Positions 44,204 to 55,429 of a DNA stretch of 64,000 nucleotides are shown here, in pieces. Each line of letters opens with the position of its first letter. The first letter of the stretch is position 1. The position numbers and the translations under genes are program-made. This DNA comes from Thiomargarita sp. Lineage in GTDB: Bacteria; Pseudomonadota; Gammaproteobacteria; Beggiatoales; Beggiatoaceae. The stretch spans positions 1 through 64,000 of the forward strand of contig DYRG01000008.1 of assembly GCA_020718845.1 (NCBI GenBank). Direction: 5' to 3'. The notes beneath the pieces are model-generated. The model was given only the letters and a program-made list of their open reading frames with translations. It ran no database searches and was not told the origin of the DNA.

Positions 44204-45388
44204 ATGAGAACAGAATTTTTACCTTTTTCCCGCCCTTCGATTACTGAAGAGGAAATCGCCCAAGTTTCTGAAGTTTTGCGTTCAGGTTGGATTACGACGG
44301 GAGCGAAAAATGCCGCCTTCGAAAAAGCCTTTTCTGAATATACTGGTGCGGCGGGTTCGGTGGCGTTGGCATCGGCGACCGCTGGAATGCACTTAATTTT
44401 CAATGCGTTAGATTTAAAAGCGGGCGATGAAGTCATTACCCCAGCGATGACGTGGGTGTCAACAGTTAATTTAATTGTCAAAAGTGGCGCAACGCCGATT
44501 TTCGTTGATATTCAACGAGATACCTTAATGACCAATGCCGATCTCATTCAAACCAAAATAACCAATAAAACCAAAGCGATAGTGCCCGTTCATTTTGCGG
44601 GGGCTTCGTTGGATTTGAATCCCTTGAGAAAATTGGCTATTGAAAATGAGATTCCATTGATTGAAGATGCAGCACACGCGGTGGGCACATCGTATCATGA
44701 TGAAAAGATTGGAAAAAATGGCACGGCAATTTTTTCTTTTCACCCAATTAAAAATCTCACGACTGGCGAAGGTGGAATGTTTTGTTCGGATGATCTTGAT
44801 TTAGTTGAGAAAATTCGACGTTTAAAATTTCATGGTTTGGGCGTTGATGCTTTTGATCGACAAATGCAAGGAAGAAGTCCTCAAGCGGAAGTATTAGAAG
44901 CAGGTTTCAAATACAATTTGACGGACATTGCAGCAACCTTAGGAATAAGTCAATTACAACGTTTAGATCAAATGAATCAACAACGAGAGAAACTTGCTCA
45001 ATTATACCTAAAGAAACTTGAAGAAATTCCTGAGATTTTGCCATTAAGCATTCCGACTTACCCCATGAAACACAGTTGGCATTTGTTTATTGTGCGTTTA
45101 GATATTGAAAAAATGCAAATGTCCCGCGATGAATTCATGGCTGATCTGAAAAGAGAAAATATCGGAACGGGATTGCATTTCAAAGCCGTGCATTTACATA
45201 AGTTTTATCGTGAGCAACTCGGATTTCAACGGGGTTTGTTGCCAAATACCGAATGGAATTCAGATCGGATTTGTTCATTGCCCTTATTTCCCGATATGAC
45301 AGAACAAGATGTCGATGACGTAATTTTAGCGATTAAAAGAGTATTAAAAAATGATTCAGTTTATTTCTTTAGTAATCCCTGTTTTTAA
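44204..45388 (+). CDS. arnB: UDP-4-amino-4-deoxy-L-arabinose--oxoglutarate aminotransferase
   Basis: 394 aa PLP enzyme of the DegT/DnrJ/EryC1/StrS family. The start FLPFSRPSITEEEI, SGWITTG, SATAGMH, ITPAMTWVSTVN, catalytic Lys in FSFHPIKNLTTGEGG, KFHGLGVDAFDRQ, PQAEVLEAGFKYNLTDI and LPNTEWNSDRICSLPLFPDM follow E. coli ArnB closely along the whole length. It makes UDP-L-Ara4N for lipid A modification. Overlaps arnC by 38 bp. arnA, arnD, arnT and arnE/F are not in the window. Confidence 0.95.
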   Translation: MRTEFLPFSRPSITEEEIAQVSEVLRSGWITTGAKNAAFEKAFSEYTGAAGSVALASATAGMHLIFNALDLKAGDEVITPAMTWVSTVNLIVKSGATPIFVDIQRDTLMTNADLIQTKITNKTKAIVPVHFAGASLDLNPLRKLAIENEIPLIEDAAHAVGTSYHDEKIGKNGTAIFSFHPIKNLTTGEGGMFCSDDLDLVEKIRRLKFHGLGVDAFDRQMQGRSPQAEVLEAGFKYNLTDIAATLGISQLQRLDQMNQQREKLAQLYLKKLEEIPEILPLSIPTYPMKHSWHLFIVRLDIEKMQMSRDEFMADLKRENIGTGLHFKAVHLHKFYREQLGFQRGLLPNTEWNSDRICSLPLFPDMTEQDVDDVILAIKRVLKNDSVYFFSNPCF

Positions 45389-46292
45389 TGAAGAAGCGAA
45401 TTTAGATAATTTAATTTCGCGGTGTTTGACGGTTTGTGAAAAGTTACAAAAAAACTATGAAATTATTTTAGTCGATGATGGAAGTCGAGATAATTCTGTT
45501 TCAAAAATTACCCAAGCGGCTGAAAAAAATCCTAATAAAATCATCGGGTTGCTTTTAAATAGAAATTATGGTCAACACGCCGCAGTGATGGCGGGATTTG
45601 CCGAAGCGAAAGGCGATGCGATTATAACTTTAGATGCAGATTTACAAAATCCGCCAGAGGAAATTCCCAAATTAGTTGAGCAACTCGACGCGGGTTTTGA
45701 AGTAGTCGGCAGCATTAGAATGAATCGCCAAGATAGCTTATTTAGACGTTTGTCATCTAAGCTGGTTAATACGATGGTTCGTCAAGCAACGGGCGTAAAT
45801 ATGCACGATTATGGATGTATGTTGAGAGGGTATCAACGACACGTTATTGAAGCGGTTTTGCAATGCCATGAACGAAGCACGTTTATTCCTGTATTGGCGA
45901 ATAGTTTTGCGCATAGAACAACTGAAGTGCAAGTTGAACACGCTGCTCGATTAGACGGGGATTCAAAATATAGTTTGTGGAAGTTAATTAATTTGCAATT
46001 TGATCTCTTAACAAGTATTACGACTTTACCTTTACGTTTGCTCACGGTAATGGGTGGAATTTCAGCATTTCTAGGGATTGGATTTGGGATATTTCTACTT
46101 GTAATGAGATTTATCTATGGTGCAGAGTGGGCGGCGAAAGGTGTTTTCACGTTATTTTCAGTGCAATTTTTCTTTATTGGATTGCAATTTATGGCGATGG
46201 GTTTAATGGGAGAATATTTGGGAAGAATTTATAATGATGTGCGTGCTCGCCCGCGTTATTTTGTGAAGGCGGTGGTCGGTAGAAATGAATAA
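45351..46292 (+). CDS. arnC: Undecaprenyl-phosphate 4-deoxy-4-formamido-L-arabinose transferase
   Basis: 313 aa family-2 glycosyltransferase that puts Ara4FN on undecaprenyl phosphate. Signature blocks: VIPVFNEEANL, LVDDGSRDNS, LLNRNYGQHAAVMAGF, TLDADLQNPPEEIP, DYGCMLRGY, CHERSTFIPVLAN, ESKYS-like DSKYSLWKLIN, and two C-terminal TM helices ending GEYLGRIYNDVRARPRYFV. The match to ArnC is end to end. The start lies inside arnB. Confidence 0.95.
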   Translation: MIQFISLVIPVFNEEANLDNLISRCLTVCEKLQKNYEIILVDDGSRDNSVSKITQAAEKNPNKIIGLLLNRNYGQHAAVMAGFAEAKGDAIITLDADLQNPPEEIPKLVEQLDAGFEVVGSIRMNRQDSLFRRLSSKLVNTMVRQATGVNMHDYGCMLRGYQRHVIEAVLQCHERSTFIPVLANSFAHRTTEVQVEHAARLDGDSKYSLWKLINLQFDLLTSITTLPLRLLTVMGGISAFLGIGFGIFLLVMRFIYGAEWAAKGVFTLFSVQFFFIGLQFMAMGLMGEYLGRIYNDVRARPRYFVKAVVGRNE

Positions 46293-46296
46293 GCAT

Positions 46297-46325
46297 TTGT
46301 CAAACAAAGATTTTTCAGGCATAAT
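46297..46325 (+). promoter_or_regulatory. Sigma70-type promoter of infA
   Basis: TTGTCA (46297-46302), 17-bp spacer, CATAAT (46320-46325); each box has one mismatch to consensus. It starts 4 bp after the arnC stop and would give a leader of about 38 nt with AAGGA. Confidence 0.7.
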
Positions 46326-46370
46326 CCACGCCCATTAGAAACCGCTTTTTTTAAGGACATTTAAGCAAAT

Positions 46371-46589
46371 ATGGCAAAAGAAGATCACATTGAAATGGAA
46401 GGCACGGTGGTTGAAACCCTGCCAAATACCACGTTTCGCGTGCAATTAGACAACGGTCACGTCGTGATGGCGCACATTTCTGGGCGGATGCGCAAAAATT
46501 ACATTCGGATTTTAACGGGCGATAAAGTCACCGTCCAATTAACCCCTTACGATTTGACAAAAGGTCGCATTACCTATCGCGGGCGTTAA
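46371..46589 (+). CDS. infA: Translation initiation factor IF-1
   Basis: 72 aa, the standard IF-1 length, a single S1/OB-fold domain binding the 30S A site. Conserved [60 protein letters not shown] and KGRITYR are all present. It has its own promoter and is followed by a strong hairpin. Confidence 0.98.
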   Translation: MAKEDHIEMEGTVVETLPNTTFRVQLDNGHVVMAHISGRMRKNYIRILTGDKVTVQLTPYDLTKGRITYRGR

Positions 46590-46601
46590 AATTAAACAAA
46601 T

Positions 46602-46646
46602 TCAATTACTTATTTTAAATTGTTTGTTAGAAATAAGTGATTGAAT
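46602..46646. terminator. Hairpin between infA and the GNAT gene
   Basis: TTCAATTACTTATTT (46602-46616) pairs with AAATAAGTGATTGAA (46632-46646): 15 bp with one wobble or mismatch, 15-nt loop. It is AT-rich with weak T tracts, and lies between two convergent genes, so it probably serves both. Confidence 0.6.
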
Positions 46647-46674
46647 ATTGTACCAAATCTTCGATTAGAAATAC

Positions 46675-47211
46675 TTATTCAATCCAATATTCGGGTTTAT
46701 TTAAAGCATTAGCACATATAACTTTTCCTTTCGCATAATTCATAACATTTGGTTTCAATATTTTAACCATCCAAGCATCGATGTTCTTATCTAAAATAGG
46801 ATAAGTGGGATCAAATCCTAATATTTGTGCTGGTTGAAATCCAAAACGTGCATAATAGGCTGGAGAACCTAAAACAAATACCAATGCAGTTTCTAATCGG
46901 GATAAAATATCTAAACCCGTTTGAACTAATTGAGAACCAACACCTTGATTTTGAGAAGAAGGAATCACCGCTAAAGGTGCTAAAATAGACGCAGAAATTA
47001 AAGAAACATTCTCTAATTTTACCCGACTAAATAAAATATGTCCGATTGGATTGTTGTTTTGAAAAGCTAACAAAGAAAGCGTTGGCTGTGCACTCGGATC
47101 ATTAAGCAACTCAGAAACTAAATTAACTACTATAGGCTCTATTTCAAAAGCGGCTTTTTCAACTGCTAAAATCATTTCTAAATCATTAGAATGTGTTTCC
47201 CGAATTAGCAT
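46675..47211 (-). CDS. GNAT family N-acetyltransferase
   Basis: 178 aa. Acetyl-CoA-binding motif A is visible (LAVIPSSQNQGVGSQLVQ, about residues 84-101), followed by VFVLGSPAYYARFGFQPA, the pattern of YhbS-type acetyltransferases. The substrate is unknown. GAGGAT precedes the ATG. A 77-bp inverted-repeat element lies just upstream. Confidence 0.85.
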   Translation of the reverse strand: MLIRETHSNDLEMILAVEKAAFEIEPIVVNLVSELLNDPSAQPTLSLLAFQNNNPIGHILFSRVKLENVSLISASILAPLAVIPSSQNQGVGSQLVQTGLDILSRLETALVFVLGSPAYYARFGFQPAQILGFDPTYPILDKNIDAWMVKILKPNVMNYAKGKVICANALNKPEYWIE

Positions 47212-47658
47212 CTATATATCCTCAAAAAATTAGGTAGTGATGTATTTACTGGCTAATAATCTTTACATTTCAAGAAGTTAAAACAAGATTTCTATAGTGC
47301 ATTACTACCAATCTAATAAATAACTCATCTATTTTTCTCCTGTTTTTATTTTCTCTAAATTTTAACATCTTTTTAGGAAATCTACTATACAACTTTTAAT
47401 CTTTCTTCTTAAATAACGTTAAATGCTTTTATAGTTCTCGTTATAGTTATGATGGGATAAATAAAAATGGAAATACTTATTTGAAAAAATTTCCTGCTTT
47501 AACCTTAGCAAATATTTTTTTACGTTATAAACCAACATGGTTCAAAAATGGTGATTTAGGAGTTGAAATTTATGATATATTTAATGACAAATTTTGTTTT
47601 ATTCAGCCTTATAATGGCGGTCATAATCCACTAAATTGTCTAAACAAGGAATCCTCAA
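47212..47658. other. Gene-free AT-rich region before ubiE
   Basis: Contains the small inverted-repeat element at 47233-47309. The rest is AT-rich with one 75-codon frame (47481-47708, TTG start, no ribosome site, overlapping ubiE) that I do not accept as a gene. No clear promoter was picked out. Confidence 0.6.
47233..47309. repeat. 77-bp element with MITE-like ends
   Basis: Begins GGTAGTGATG and ends GCATTACTACC, so its termini resemble the GGTAGTGAT/ATCACTACC ends of the two 93-bp MITEs, but the interior is different and no target duplication is seen. It may be a diverged relative mobilised by the same transposase. Confidence 0.5.
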
Positions 47659-48405
47659 ATGGATACAGAAGAAACGCATTTCGGCTTTCAAAAAGTGCCA
47701 GTGAATGAAAAAGTCCAAAAAGTTAAAGCAGTCTTTGATTCGGTTGCGCCTAATTATGATTTGATGAACGATTTGATGTCATTAGGAATTCATCGTTTGT
47801 GGAAGCAATTTACAATTAATTTAGCTGCCGTTCAAAAAGGGTGGAAAATTTTAGATGTAGCGGGAGGAACAGGCGATTTAACTTCTGCTTTTGCACAAAA
47901 GGTTGGAGAAACCGGTGAAGTGGTTTTAGCAGACATTAATGCAGAAATGTTAAATGTGGGGCGAGATCGCTTAATTAATGAAGGCATTGTGGGCAATGTG
48001 CATTGTGTGCAAGCTGATGCTGAAAACTTACCTTTTGAAGATGATCATTTTAATTTAATTACGATTGCATTTGGATTGAGAAATGTCACGAATAAAGATA
48101 ATGCGTTAGCATCAATGTTTCGGGTTTTAAAACCAGGCGGACGTTTATTTGTATTGGAGTTTTCACAAGTGCATTTTCCTCCTTTAAAAGCCTTGTATGA
48201 TGTTTATTCATTTCAAATTTTACCCTTTTTAGGAAAAATAGTTGCAAATGACGAAGGAAGTTATCGTTATTTGGCTGAATCAATCCGAATGCACCCCAAT
48301 CAAGAAACTTTAAAACAAATGATGGAAGAAGTTGGATTTGAACGGTGCGAATATTTTAATTTAACGGGCGGCGTTGTTGCTCTACATTGTGGTTACAAAT
48401 TCTAA
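47659..48405 (+). CDS. ubiE: Ubiquinone/menaquinone C-methyltransferase
   Basis: 248 aa SAM-dependent methyltransferase for the C-methylation step of ubiquinone (and menaquinone) synthesis. [19 protein letters not shown] at the start, SAM loop [33 protein letters not shown], and [15 protein letters not shown] are classical UbiE. AAGGAATCCTCAA precedes the ATG. Its stop overlaps the ubiB start (TAATG); ubiJ, usually between them, is absent. Confidence 0.96.
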   Translation: MDTEETHFGFQKVPVNEKVQKVKAVFDSVAPNYDLMNDLMSLGIHRLWKQFTINLAAVQKGWKILDVAGGTGDLTSAFAQKVGETGEVVLADINAEMLNVGRDRLINEGIVGNVHCVQADAENLPFEDDHFNLITIAFGLRNVTNKDNALASMFRVLKPGGRLFVLEFSQVHFPPLKALYDVYSFQILPFLGKIVANDEGSYRYLAESIRMHPNQETLKQMMEEVGFERCEYFNLTGGVVALHCGYKF

Positions 48406-50042
48406 TGTATTCATTAATTCGTTTAGGTGTTATTTATTTAACATTAGTTCGGCATGGTTTAGATGAAGTCTTACGAGAAACGCCTTTGTGGTATTTATTT
48501 CGGATCGTTTTATTTTTAACGCCCGCTTATTGGTTAAATGCTAATAAATACAATAAATTACGAGGCGAAAGATTACGCGAAGCCTTAGAAGAACTCGGTC
48601 CAATTTTCGTTAAGTTTGGACAAATACTTTCAACTCGACGAGATTTATTACCTGATGATTTGGCAGATGAATTAGCAAAATTACAAGATCGTGTGACACC
48701 GATTCCTTTAGAAGTTTCTCGTGAAGTATTAGAAAAAGCCTATGGAAAACCACCTGAAGAAGTTTTTGCGTATTTTGAAGAAAATCCTTTAGCTGCTGCC
48801 TCAATTGCACAAGTTCATGCCGCACGTTTAAGTGACGGTCGAGAAGTAGTGGTTAAAATCATTCGTCCGGGGATTTCAAAACGCATTAAACGTGATATTG
48901 AAGTAATGTATTTGTTTGCGCATTTGGCGGAGAAATATTGGTCGGAAGGAAAACGATTACATCCCGTTGAAGTGGTGAAGGAATTTGAGCATCATTTGAA
49001 TGATGAGTTAGATTTATTACGCGAAGCAGGTAATTGCACCATGCTAAGACGTAATTTTGAAGATTCACATTTGTTATATGTGCCAGAAGTGATGTGGGAC
49101 TATTGCAACCCGCACGTTTTTGTAATGGAAAGAGTGTTTGGTGTGCCGATTAGTCACCTTGCAACTTTGAAAGCAAATAACGTTAATTTAAGGTATTTGG
49201 CAGAAGTAGGTGTTGAAACCTTTTTTACGCAAGTTTTTCGAGATAATTTCTTTCACGCCGATATGCACCCGGGCAATATTTTTGTGAACATTTCAAATCC
49301 AGACTATCCAAATTACATCGCGGTGGATTTTGGCATTATGGGAACGTTGAGCAAAGCCGATCAACATTATTTGGCGGAGAACTTTCTAGCGTTCTTTAGG
49401 CGCGATTATCGGCGGGTTGCAGAGTTGCACGTTGATTCGGGTTGGGTGCCCGCAAATACTCGCGTAGAGGAGTTTGAAGGCGCAATTCGTTGTGTTTGTG
49501 AACCGATTTTTAATCGTCCTTTGAAAGAGATTTCATTTGGTTTGTTGTTGTTACGTTTATTTCAAACCGCGCGGCGTTTCAATATGGAAGTGCAACCCCA
49601 ATTAGTTTTATTACAAAAAACGCTTTTAAATATTGAAGGATTGGGGCGACAATTATATCCAGATTTAGATTTGTGGCAAACCGCGCAACCTTATTTAGAA
49701 AAGTGGATGAAACAACGGGTTGGTGTGGGAGCAATTTGGAGTAATTTAAGAGAAGAAGTTCCTCAATGGGTTGAAACTATTCCAGAATTACCGCGTTTAT
49801 TACATGATGCGTTATTAGAACTGCGCAAACCACAACGTGATAATTTGCAACAAATTGAATTACAACAAATTTTACAAAATTATCATCGACGTAATATTTT
49901 AGCAATTGCGGGCGGTTCTTTTTTAATTAGTGCGGCGTTACTAATTGGTTTAAATACTAAGATATTCATGGACTTATCAATTTTAGGCGTGACCGCCGCC
50001 ATTGTGGGCTTAGTTTTATTAGTAATTGCGTTACTAGATTAA
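48405..50042 (+). CDS. ubiB: Ubiquinone biosynthesis atypical kinase UbiB
   Basis: 545 aa ABC1/ADCK-type kinase-like ATPase needed for ubiquinone synthesis. KxGQ motif in [16 protein letters not shown], the Ala-rich loop ([11 protein letters not shown]), [10 protein letters not shown] (Lys), catalytic [11 protein letters not shown] and VDFGIMG. Two C-terminal TM helices (about 495-515 and 520-542). Translationally coupled to ubiE. Confidence 0.96.
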   Translation: MYSLIRLGVIYLTLVRHGLDEVLRETPLWYLFRIVLFLTPAYWLNANKYNKLRGERLREALEELGPIFVKFGQILSTRRDLLPDDLADELAKLQDRVTPIPLEVSREVLEKAYGKPPEEVFAYFEENPLAAASIAQVHAARLSDGREVVVKIIRPGISKRIKRDIEVMYLFAHLAEKYWSEGKRLHPVEVVKEFEHHLNDELDLLREAGNCTMLRRNFEDSHLLYVPEVMWDYCNPHVFVMERVFGVPISHLATLKANNVNLRYLAEVGVETFFTQVFRDNFFHADMHPGNIFVNISNPDYPNYIAVDFGIMGTLSKADQHYLAENFLAFFRRDYRRVAELHVDSGWVPANTRVEEFEGAIRCVCEPIFNRPLKEISFGLLLLRLFQTARRFNMEVQPQLVLLQKTLLNIEGLGRQLYPDLDLWQTAQPYLEKWMKQRVGVGAIWSNLREEVPQWVETIPELPRLLHDALLELRKPQRDNLQQIELQQILQNYHRRNILAIAGGSFLISAALLIGLNTKIFMDLSILGVTAAIVGLVLLVIALLD

Positions 50043-50043
50043 C

Positions 50044-50076
50044 AAACCTGACAGGTTTTTGAAACCTGTCAGGTTT
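50044..50076. repeat. Double palindrome, probable bidirectional terminator
   Basis: AAACCTGACAGGTTT and AAACCTGTCAGGTTT separated by TTG. Each 15-bp arm is itself a near-perfect palindrome, and the arms are inverted copies of each other, so the DNA can form one long hairpin or two small ones. It lies between the convergent ubiB and hybrid-kinase genes. A similar but weaker motif is at 62874-62904. Confidence 0.8.
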
Positions 50077-50095
50077 AAACGAAGGAGTTTCAATT

Positions 50096-53000
50096 TTATA
50101 AAGATAAACGATAGATTTGTTGAGGAAGTGCTTTACCTTTCAATTGCACAGGTGCTAAAGGTTCAATAGGTAAGTTTTCATTGAAATCACCTAACGCATG
50201 AAATACGCTTTCTGAAAGAATTATTTCACCTTTCTTTGCTTGTCCCGTCAAACGTGATGCAACATTCACGGTGTCACCAATAATCGTATAGTTCATATAG
50301 TTAGAAGAACCGACATTTCCAACAATCATTTCACCCTTGTTGATACCAATACCTAAACCAAAAGTTCCTTCGTAGCAATTCTTCCATTTTGTAAAGACTT
50401 CTTCAAATGCACTTTGCATATCTATTGCAGCTTGCACAGCACGTTTTGGGGCATCTTGTTGAGGAAAAGGCACACCAAATCCAATCAATAAACAATCACC
50501 CGCCATATTGAAAATTGTTCCTTCATAACGGTAAGCAACTTGGGTTAATGCAGAGAAAAATTCATTAAGAATTGCAACGACTTGCATGGGTTGTAATGCT
50601 TCTGATAATGCGGTAAATCCTCTCAAATCTGCAAACATTGCAACACCCTCTTGACGATTTTGACGGTCGGTTAAAGCAATCTCAGCTTTCTCTGGATGCG
50701 TTAAAATGTCATCTACTAAGGTGGGAGAAACATAGCGTTTGAACATACTTTCTAATTGTTTTCTTTGCGCTAATTCTAAATCACGGCGTGCAACTTGATA
50801 ACGCAATAATGAGCGCACTCGAGCTAAAAGTTCCTCACGATTAATGGGTTTGGAGAGAAACTCATCTGCACCCGCTTGAATACCTTTAATTCTATCTTGG
50901 CGACCATCTAATGCAGTTACCAAAACAACGGGCGTTAAAACGCTTTCTGGGGCGGTTTTAATGTGATAACACACCTCAAATCCATCCATCCCCGGCATCA
51001 TAACATCTGATAAAACAACATCGGGACGTTGTTCTCTAACGAGTTCTAATGCAGTTTCTCCACTATTTGCAGTTAAAACTTCATAGCCTTCTTCACGCAA
51101 ATAATTGCTCACTAAAATTGTATCATAAGGTTGATCATCGACCACTAAAATTTTACCTTGTTGTGGTTCCATTTCAAATAATTTTAAGAGCGGTTCTTTA
51201 ACATCTATAGTTAAATTTTCAAGCAAACAAGGTGTTTCAAATTCTTTTAAAATTAAACACATTGCTGATTGAGTTAATTGATAATCACCTGTAATTAATT
51301 GGCTAGTTTTAATTGCTTCATCAAACTGTTGGTTTCTCGCAAGTTCTTCCAAAGATTTGCAATGTTGTGCTAAATCTTGTGCGCCCAAATTTGCACTACT
51401 TGATTTTAATGTATGTGCAGCACGTCCCATTGCAATTAAATCTTTATGTTCAGCGGCTTGTTGCATTTGAGTAATTAAATCGCCCGATGATTCAAGATAA
51501 GTATTTACCAAATCTTGCAAAATCTCTGGTTCATCAATGCCTAAAGAAACAACCATTGCTTGACGAATGTGTGCTGCTAATTGTTGGATTTCTGTGTTAT
51601 TTGGAGAAAGGGTTTCTTCGGTTACAACGGCATTTGTTGGTTGTTCACTTTGATTAACTCGTAAATGTTTCAAGGCTTTTTCTACCAACGCATATTCAGC
51701 AAAGGCTTTTTCTACTGTTTCCAACAATGCATCGATAGTTTCACCTGCTCGACTGCGTAATTCTAACTCTTTGCATAAATTACTAAAAATTGGCAAGCCC
51801 ATATTTGCGCTGCTTGATTTTAAACTGTGCGCGGGGCGTTCTAATAATTTTGCATCTTTTTGTTTAATTGCTTCGTGCATTTCAGCAATTAAATCAGTGC
51901 AACCTTGTGAGTATGCATCGAGCAACTCGTTATTAATATCAACAGCACCACCTGTTAATTCATTTAGGGCTATCATGATTTGATGTTCTAATACACTAAT
52001 TTCTGGATCGCTTAAAGCAACTTCTTTGGGTTTAGTTATTTCAACAGATGTTATATTTTCTATAATTTTTGCTGGAAGAATACCTTTAGTATCAATTGCA
52101 CGTTGTAATCCCGCCGCTAATTCATTAACGCTAATGGGTTTTGTAACATAATCATCCATTCCATTATCTAAACATTTCTCACGATAACCTTGTAATGCGT
52201 GAGCCGTCATTGCAATAATGTAAGGACGTTGTTTGAAATCGGGGAGTAATTTAATGATTTGTCGGGTTGCTTCAAATCCATCCATTTCTGGCATTTGCAC
52301 GTCCATTAAAATACAATCAAAAGTATTTTGTTTGACGGCTTCTACCGCTTCCAATCCATTATTTGCAATCTTTGCAGTGTAACCCATGCGTTTGAGCAAT
52401 AACGTTGCAACTTTTTGGTTTGTAAGATTATCTTCAACCAATAATAAACGTAAAGGTGCATTAGGTTGAATTGTTTTAGGTTGGGTTTTTAAATGCGTTT
52501 CTAAAACGTTAATTTGTGTAGGAACTTCTGAAAGAGTTTTTTGCTGATTTGTCGAGAAAATTTCAATTAAACATTCAAATAAATGCGATGTTTTAACTGG
52601 TTTAGTCAAATAAGCCGAAAACAAATCTGCTTCAGAAAGCTGTTGACGACCTAAAGAAGTTAGCATTACCAAAGGTAGTTTCTCTGGTGTAAATTCTTTA
52701 CGAATTTCTATCGCTAATGTCATGCCGTCCATGACTGGCATTTGCATATCTAGTACAGCAATATCAAATGGTTTTTCTTGCTTATGTAGGATTTCAATTG
52801 CTTCGCGTCCACCTACCGCTTCAGTAACACTCATACCCCAAGATTCTAATTGGATTCTTAAAATATGCCGATTAGTTGCATTATCATCAACAATTAAAGC
52901 AGTTTTATTAGACAAATCTTCATTTAATTTAACCAAATAATTACCATCTTGCTGTGAAGCAACTTTAGCAATAATTGTGAAGTGGAAAGTTGTTCCTCGA

Positions 53001-54499
53001 TTCATTTCGCTTTCAACCCACATTTCGCCGCCCATTAGCTCGCACAAATGTTTACTAATAGCTAAACCTAATCCTGTTCCTCCATATTTTCTGGTCATTG
53101 ATGCATCGACTTGACTAAAGGCTTTAAATAACCGATCCATCCGATCTCGAGGAATACCAATCCCCGTATCTTGAACTGCAAATTGGATTTCAACTTCTTT
53201 ATCTTCTAATAAACGGGTACTAATGCGGATAATGATTTCACCTTTTTCAGTAAATTTCACCGCATTACTTAATAAATTAACAATAATTTGTCTTAAACGG
53301 GTTATATCGCCAATGATCGTTGAAACCGTTTGATTTTCAAAGAGTAATCCTAATTCTAAATGTTTTTCCAGTGCTTTGGGCGCAACTAAATCAAAGGCTG
53401 ATTCTACACATTCTCTTAAATTGAAAGGACGGCTTTCAAATTCCATTTTACCCGCATCAATTTTTGAGAAATCCAATACGTCATTAATTAAGGTTAATAA
53501 CGTATCGCCGCTGGTTTTAATGGTTTCTAAATAATCACGTTGTTCTGAATTTAATGAAGTATCTAGTAATAAGGTTGTCATACCTAAAACGGCATTCATT
53601 GGTGTACGAATTTCATGGCTCATATTAGCTAAAAATTCACTCTTCGCCCGACTTGCAACTTCTGCAACTTCTTTTGCTTCTTGTAAATCTTCGATGGTTT
53701 CTTCTAATTCACGATTTGTTTTAGATAATTCAATTGTGCGTGCTTGAACTAAATCTTCTAAATGCTCACGATGTTTCTCAAGCATCTGATCGCGTTCTTG
53801 GATTTGGGCAAGCATTTGGTTAAACGCATTTACCAATGAGCCAATTTCATCTTGACCATATTGTTCAGCACGAATACTGTAATCATTTTTCTCGGTAATT
53901 GTTTTAGCAATATTTGATAAATGATAAATAGGTACAGAAATAATATTTTGTAAATGATTTGAAATCATAAATGAAATAAGCACAGTTACGCCCAAAATTA
54001 GTGCTAATGCAAAGGCAAAGTTTTTCAATAATGAGTAAATAATGCTCAAATCAGATTGAATAAAAACCATCCCTAATTTTCGATCAGCTAAGATGATTTC
54101 TTTGAAGATATTTAAATGACTTGCAGTAAATTCTGCTTTATCTTCCATCTGTATTTTAGGAGGATCAAATTTTGAACTTTCATCTCTTTTGTAATGTGCG
54201 AAGACATTTAATTTGTCATCATAAATAACGGCACTAATAACATTAGGTTCTGCTTTTAATGCGCTGAGGGTTTTAAAGGCATTTTCTTGATCTAAGAAAC
54301 TTAACGAAGCAGTAGAATTATCTCCAATCACCATTGCGAGAATAGATTGTTGTCTAACCAAAGCATTGCGTAAGGAAACGACTTCATTAAAGGTAAAAAA
54401 TGCCGATGCCATAATTAAAGCAACGACATTTGTCACCATGATAATAAAAATGAGCTTACGCTTGATAGAAAGGTTTTGAAAAAGCAGGTTTTTCTTCAT
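50096..54499 (-). CDS. Giant hybrid sensor histidine kinase with C-terminal nucleotide cyclase
   Basis: 1467 aa inner-membrane protein. Order: TM (about 16-38), periplasmic sensor (about 40-155), TM (about 160-182), HAMP, coiled coil, HisKA (His295 in SHEIRTPMN), HATPase ([21 protein letters not shown]), REC1 (Asp584), REC2 (Asp733), HPt1 (His891), HPt2 (His1029), REC3 (Asp1165), and a class III adenylate/guanylate cyclase domain (about 1283-1467; metal Asp1291 and Asp1335; Asn1412 and Arg1416 present). The residue that usually selects adenine (Lys three before the GD pair) is Asn1331, so ATP/GTP preference or activity is uncertain. It couples phosphorelay to second-messenger output in one chain. 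No partner regulator is adjacent. Confidence 0.93.
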   Translation of the reverse strand: MKKNLLFQNLSIKRKLIFIIMVTNVVALIMASAFFTFNEVVSLRNALVRQQSILAMVIGDNSTASLSFLDQENAFKTLSALKAEPNVISAVIYDDKLNVFAHYKRDESSKFDPPKIQMEDKAEFTASHLNIFKEIILADRKLGMVFIQSDLSIIYSLLKNFAFALALILGVTVLISFMISNHLQNIISVPIYHLSNIAKTITEKNDYSIRAEQYGQDEIGSLVNAFNQMLAQIQERDQMLEKHREHLEDLVQARTIELSKTNRELEETIEDLQEAKEVAEVASRAKSEFLANMSHEIRTPMNAVLGMTTLLLDTSLNSEQRDYLETIKTSGDTLLTLINDVLDFSKIDAGKMEFESRPFNLRECVESAFDLVAPKALEKHLELGLLFENQTVSTIIGDITRLRQIIVNLLSNAVKFTEKGEIIIRISTRLLEDKEVEIQFAVQDTGIGIPRDRMDRLFKAFSQVDASMTRKYGGTGLGLAISKHLCELMGGEMWVESEMNRGTTFHFTIIAKVASQQDGNYLVKLNEDLSNKTALIVDDNATNRHILRIQLESWGMSVTEAVGGREAIEILHKQEKPFDIAVLDMQMPVMDGMTLAIEIRKEFTPEKLPLVMLTSLGRQQLSEADLFSAYLTKPVKTSHLFECLIEIFSTNQQKTLSEVPTQINVLETHLKTQPKTIQPNAPLRLLLVEDNLTNQKVATLLLKRMGYTAKIANNGLEAVEAVKQNTFDCILMDVQMPEMDGFEATRQIIKLLPDFKQRPYIIAMTAHALQGYREKCLDNGMDDYVTKPISVNELAAGLQRAIDTKGILPAKIIENITSVEITKPKEVALSDPEISVLEHQIMIALNELTGGAVDINNELLDAYSQGCTDLIAEMHEAIKQKDAKLLERPAHSLKSSSANMGLPIFSNLCKELELRSRAGETIDALLETVEKAFAEYALVEKALKHLRVNQSEQPTNAVVTEETLSPNNTEIQQLAAHIRQAMVVSLGIDEPEILQDLVNTYLESSGDLITQMQQAAEHKDLIAMGRAAHTLKSSSANLGAQDLAQHCKSLEELARNQQFDEAIKTSQLITGDYQLTQSAMCLILKEFETPCLLENLTIDVKEPLLKLFEMEPQQGKILVVDDQPYDTILVSNYLREEGYEVLTANSGETALELVREQRPDVVLSDVMMPGMDGFEVCYHIKTAPESVLTPVVLVTALDGRQDRIKGIQAGADEFLSKPINREELLARVRSLLRYQVARRDLELAQRKQLESMFKRYVSPTLVDDILTHPEKAEIALTDRQNRQEGVAMFADLRGFTALSEALQPMQVVAILNEFFSALTQVAYRYEGTIFNMAGDCLLIGFGVPFPQQDAPKRAVQAAIDMQSAFEEVFTKWKNCYEGTFGLGIGINKGEMIVGNVGSSNYMNYTIIGDTVNVASRLTGQAKKGEIILSESVFHALGDFNENLPIEPLAPVQLKGKALPQQIYRLSL

Positions 54500-54566
54500 G
54501 TTTTTAAAGCCTGTTTAATAAATTGTTCACCATTAAGAATCCTGCCTTTGAAATGCAGATAAAAAG

Positions 54567-55364
54567 CTATTGTTTCTTATCTTTTTTAATCAGTGCGTAG
54601 GCAGAATGGTTGTGAATAGATTCAAAGTTTTCAGATTCTACCACATAAGCATCGATGCGGTCATCTAGGTTTAAGCGAGCCGCAACATCGCGCACAATAT
54701 CTTCAACAAATTTTGGATTTTCATACGCAAATTCAGTAACATATTTCTCATCGGGACGCTTCAATAATCCAAACAATTGGCACGACGCTTCTTGCTCTGC
54801 AAGATCAATCAAATCTTCAATCCATACAAAAGTATTTAGTTTCGCAGTAATTGTAACGTGAGAACGTTGATTATGTGCACCATAACTTGAAATCTTTTTT
54901 GAACACGGACAAAGACTTGTTACAGGCACAATTACTTTGACAGTTATAATAGGTTTCTCACCTTTTATATCACCGATAAAAGTAACATCATAATCCATTA
55001 AACTTTTCACTTTTGAAACTGGCGCGGTTTTCTCAACAAAATAGGGAAAACGCATTTCAATATGTCCAGATTCTGCTTCTAATCTTTTGAGCATTTCACA
55101 GAGCATTTCCTCAAAAGATTGCACCGTAATTTCGTATTCATTGCTATTCAAAATTTCAACAAAACGCGACATATGCGTTCCTTTGAAATGCTGCGGCAAA
55201 CTTACATACATATTGAAATTTGCAATGGTATGTTGCTCTCGCCCTGCACGATCCGCAACCCGCACGGGATGGTTAATATCTTTAATGCCTACCTTATCAA
55301 TTGAAATATGACGATTATCGACGCTATTTTGCACGTCTGGGATCACACAAACAGGCTCACTCAT
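54567..55364 (-). CDS. folE2: GTP cyclohydrolase FolE2 (type IB)
   Basis: 265 aa. Makes dihydroneopterin triphosphate for folate or queuosine from GTP; the type IB enzyme works with metals other than zinc and is often used under zinc limitation. [22 protein letters not shown] and [20 protein letters not shown] (with the catalytic-site Cys) are typical. GAGGAA before the ATG. No Zur-like operator was recognised upstream. Confidence 0.94.
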   Translation of the reverse strand: MSEPVCVIPDVQNSVDNRHISIDKVGIKDINHPVRVADRAGREQHTIANFNMYVSLPQHFKGTHMSRFVEILNSNEYEITVQSFEEMLCEMLKRLEAESGHIEMRFPYFVEKTAPVSKVKSLMDYDVTFIGDIKGEKPIITVKVIVPVTSLCPCSKKISSYGAHNQRSHVTITAKLNTFVWIEDLIDLAEQEASCQLFGLLKRPDEKYVTEFAYENPKFVEDIVRDVAARLNLDDRIDAYVVESENFESIHNHSAYALIKKDKKQ

Positions 55365-55429
55365 TGCAAACTTTCCTCAAAATAGAAAATAAAAAAACAC
55401 TGAACATTTCCACCATCCTTTTTTTATAT

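Noticed and set aside
47481-47708. 75-codon frame upstream of ubiE
   Set aside because: TTG start without a ribosome site; overlaps ubiE by 50 bp; no domain.
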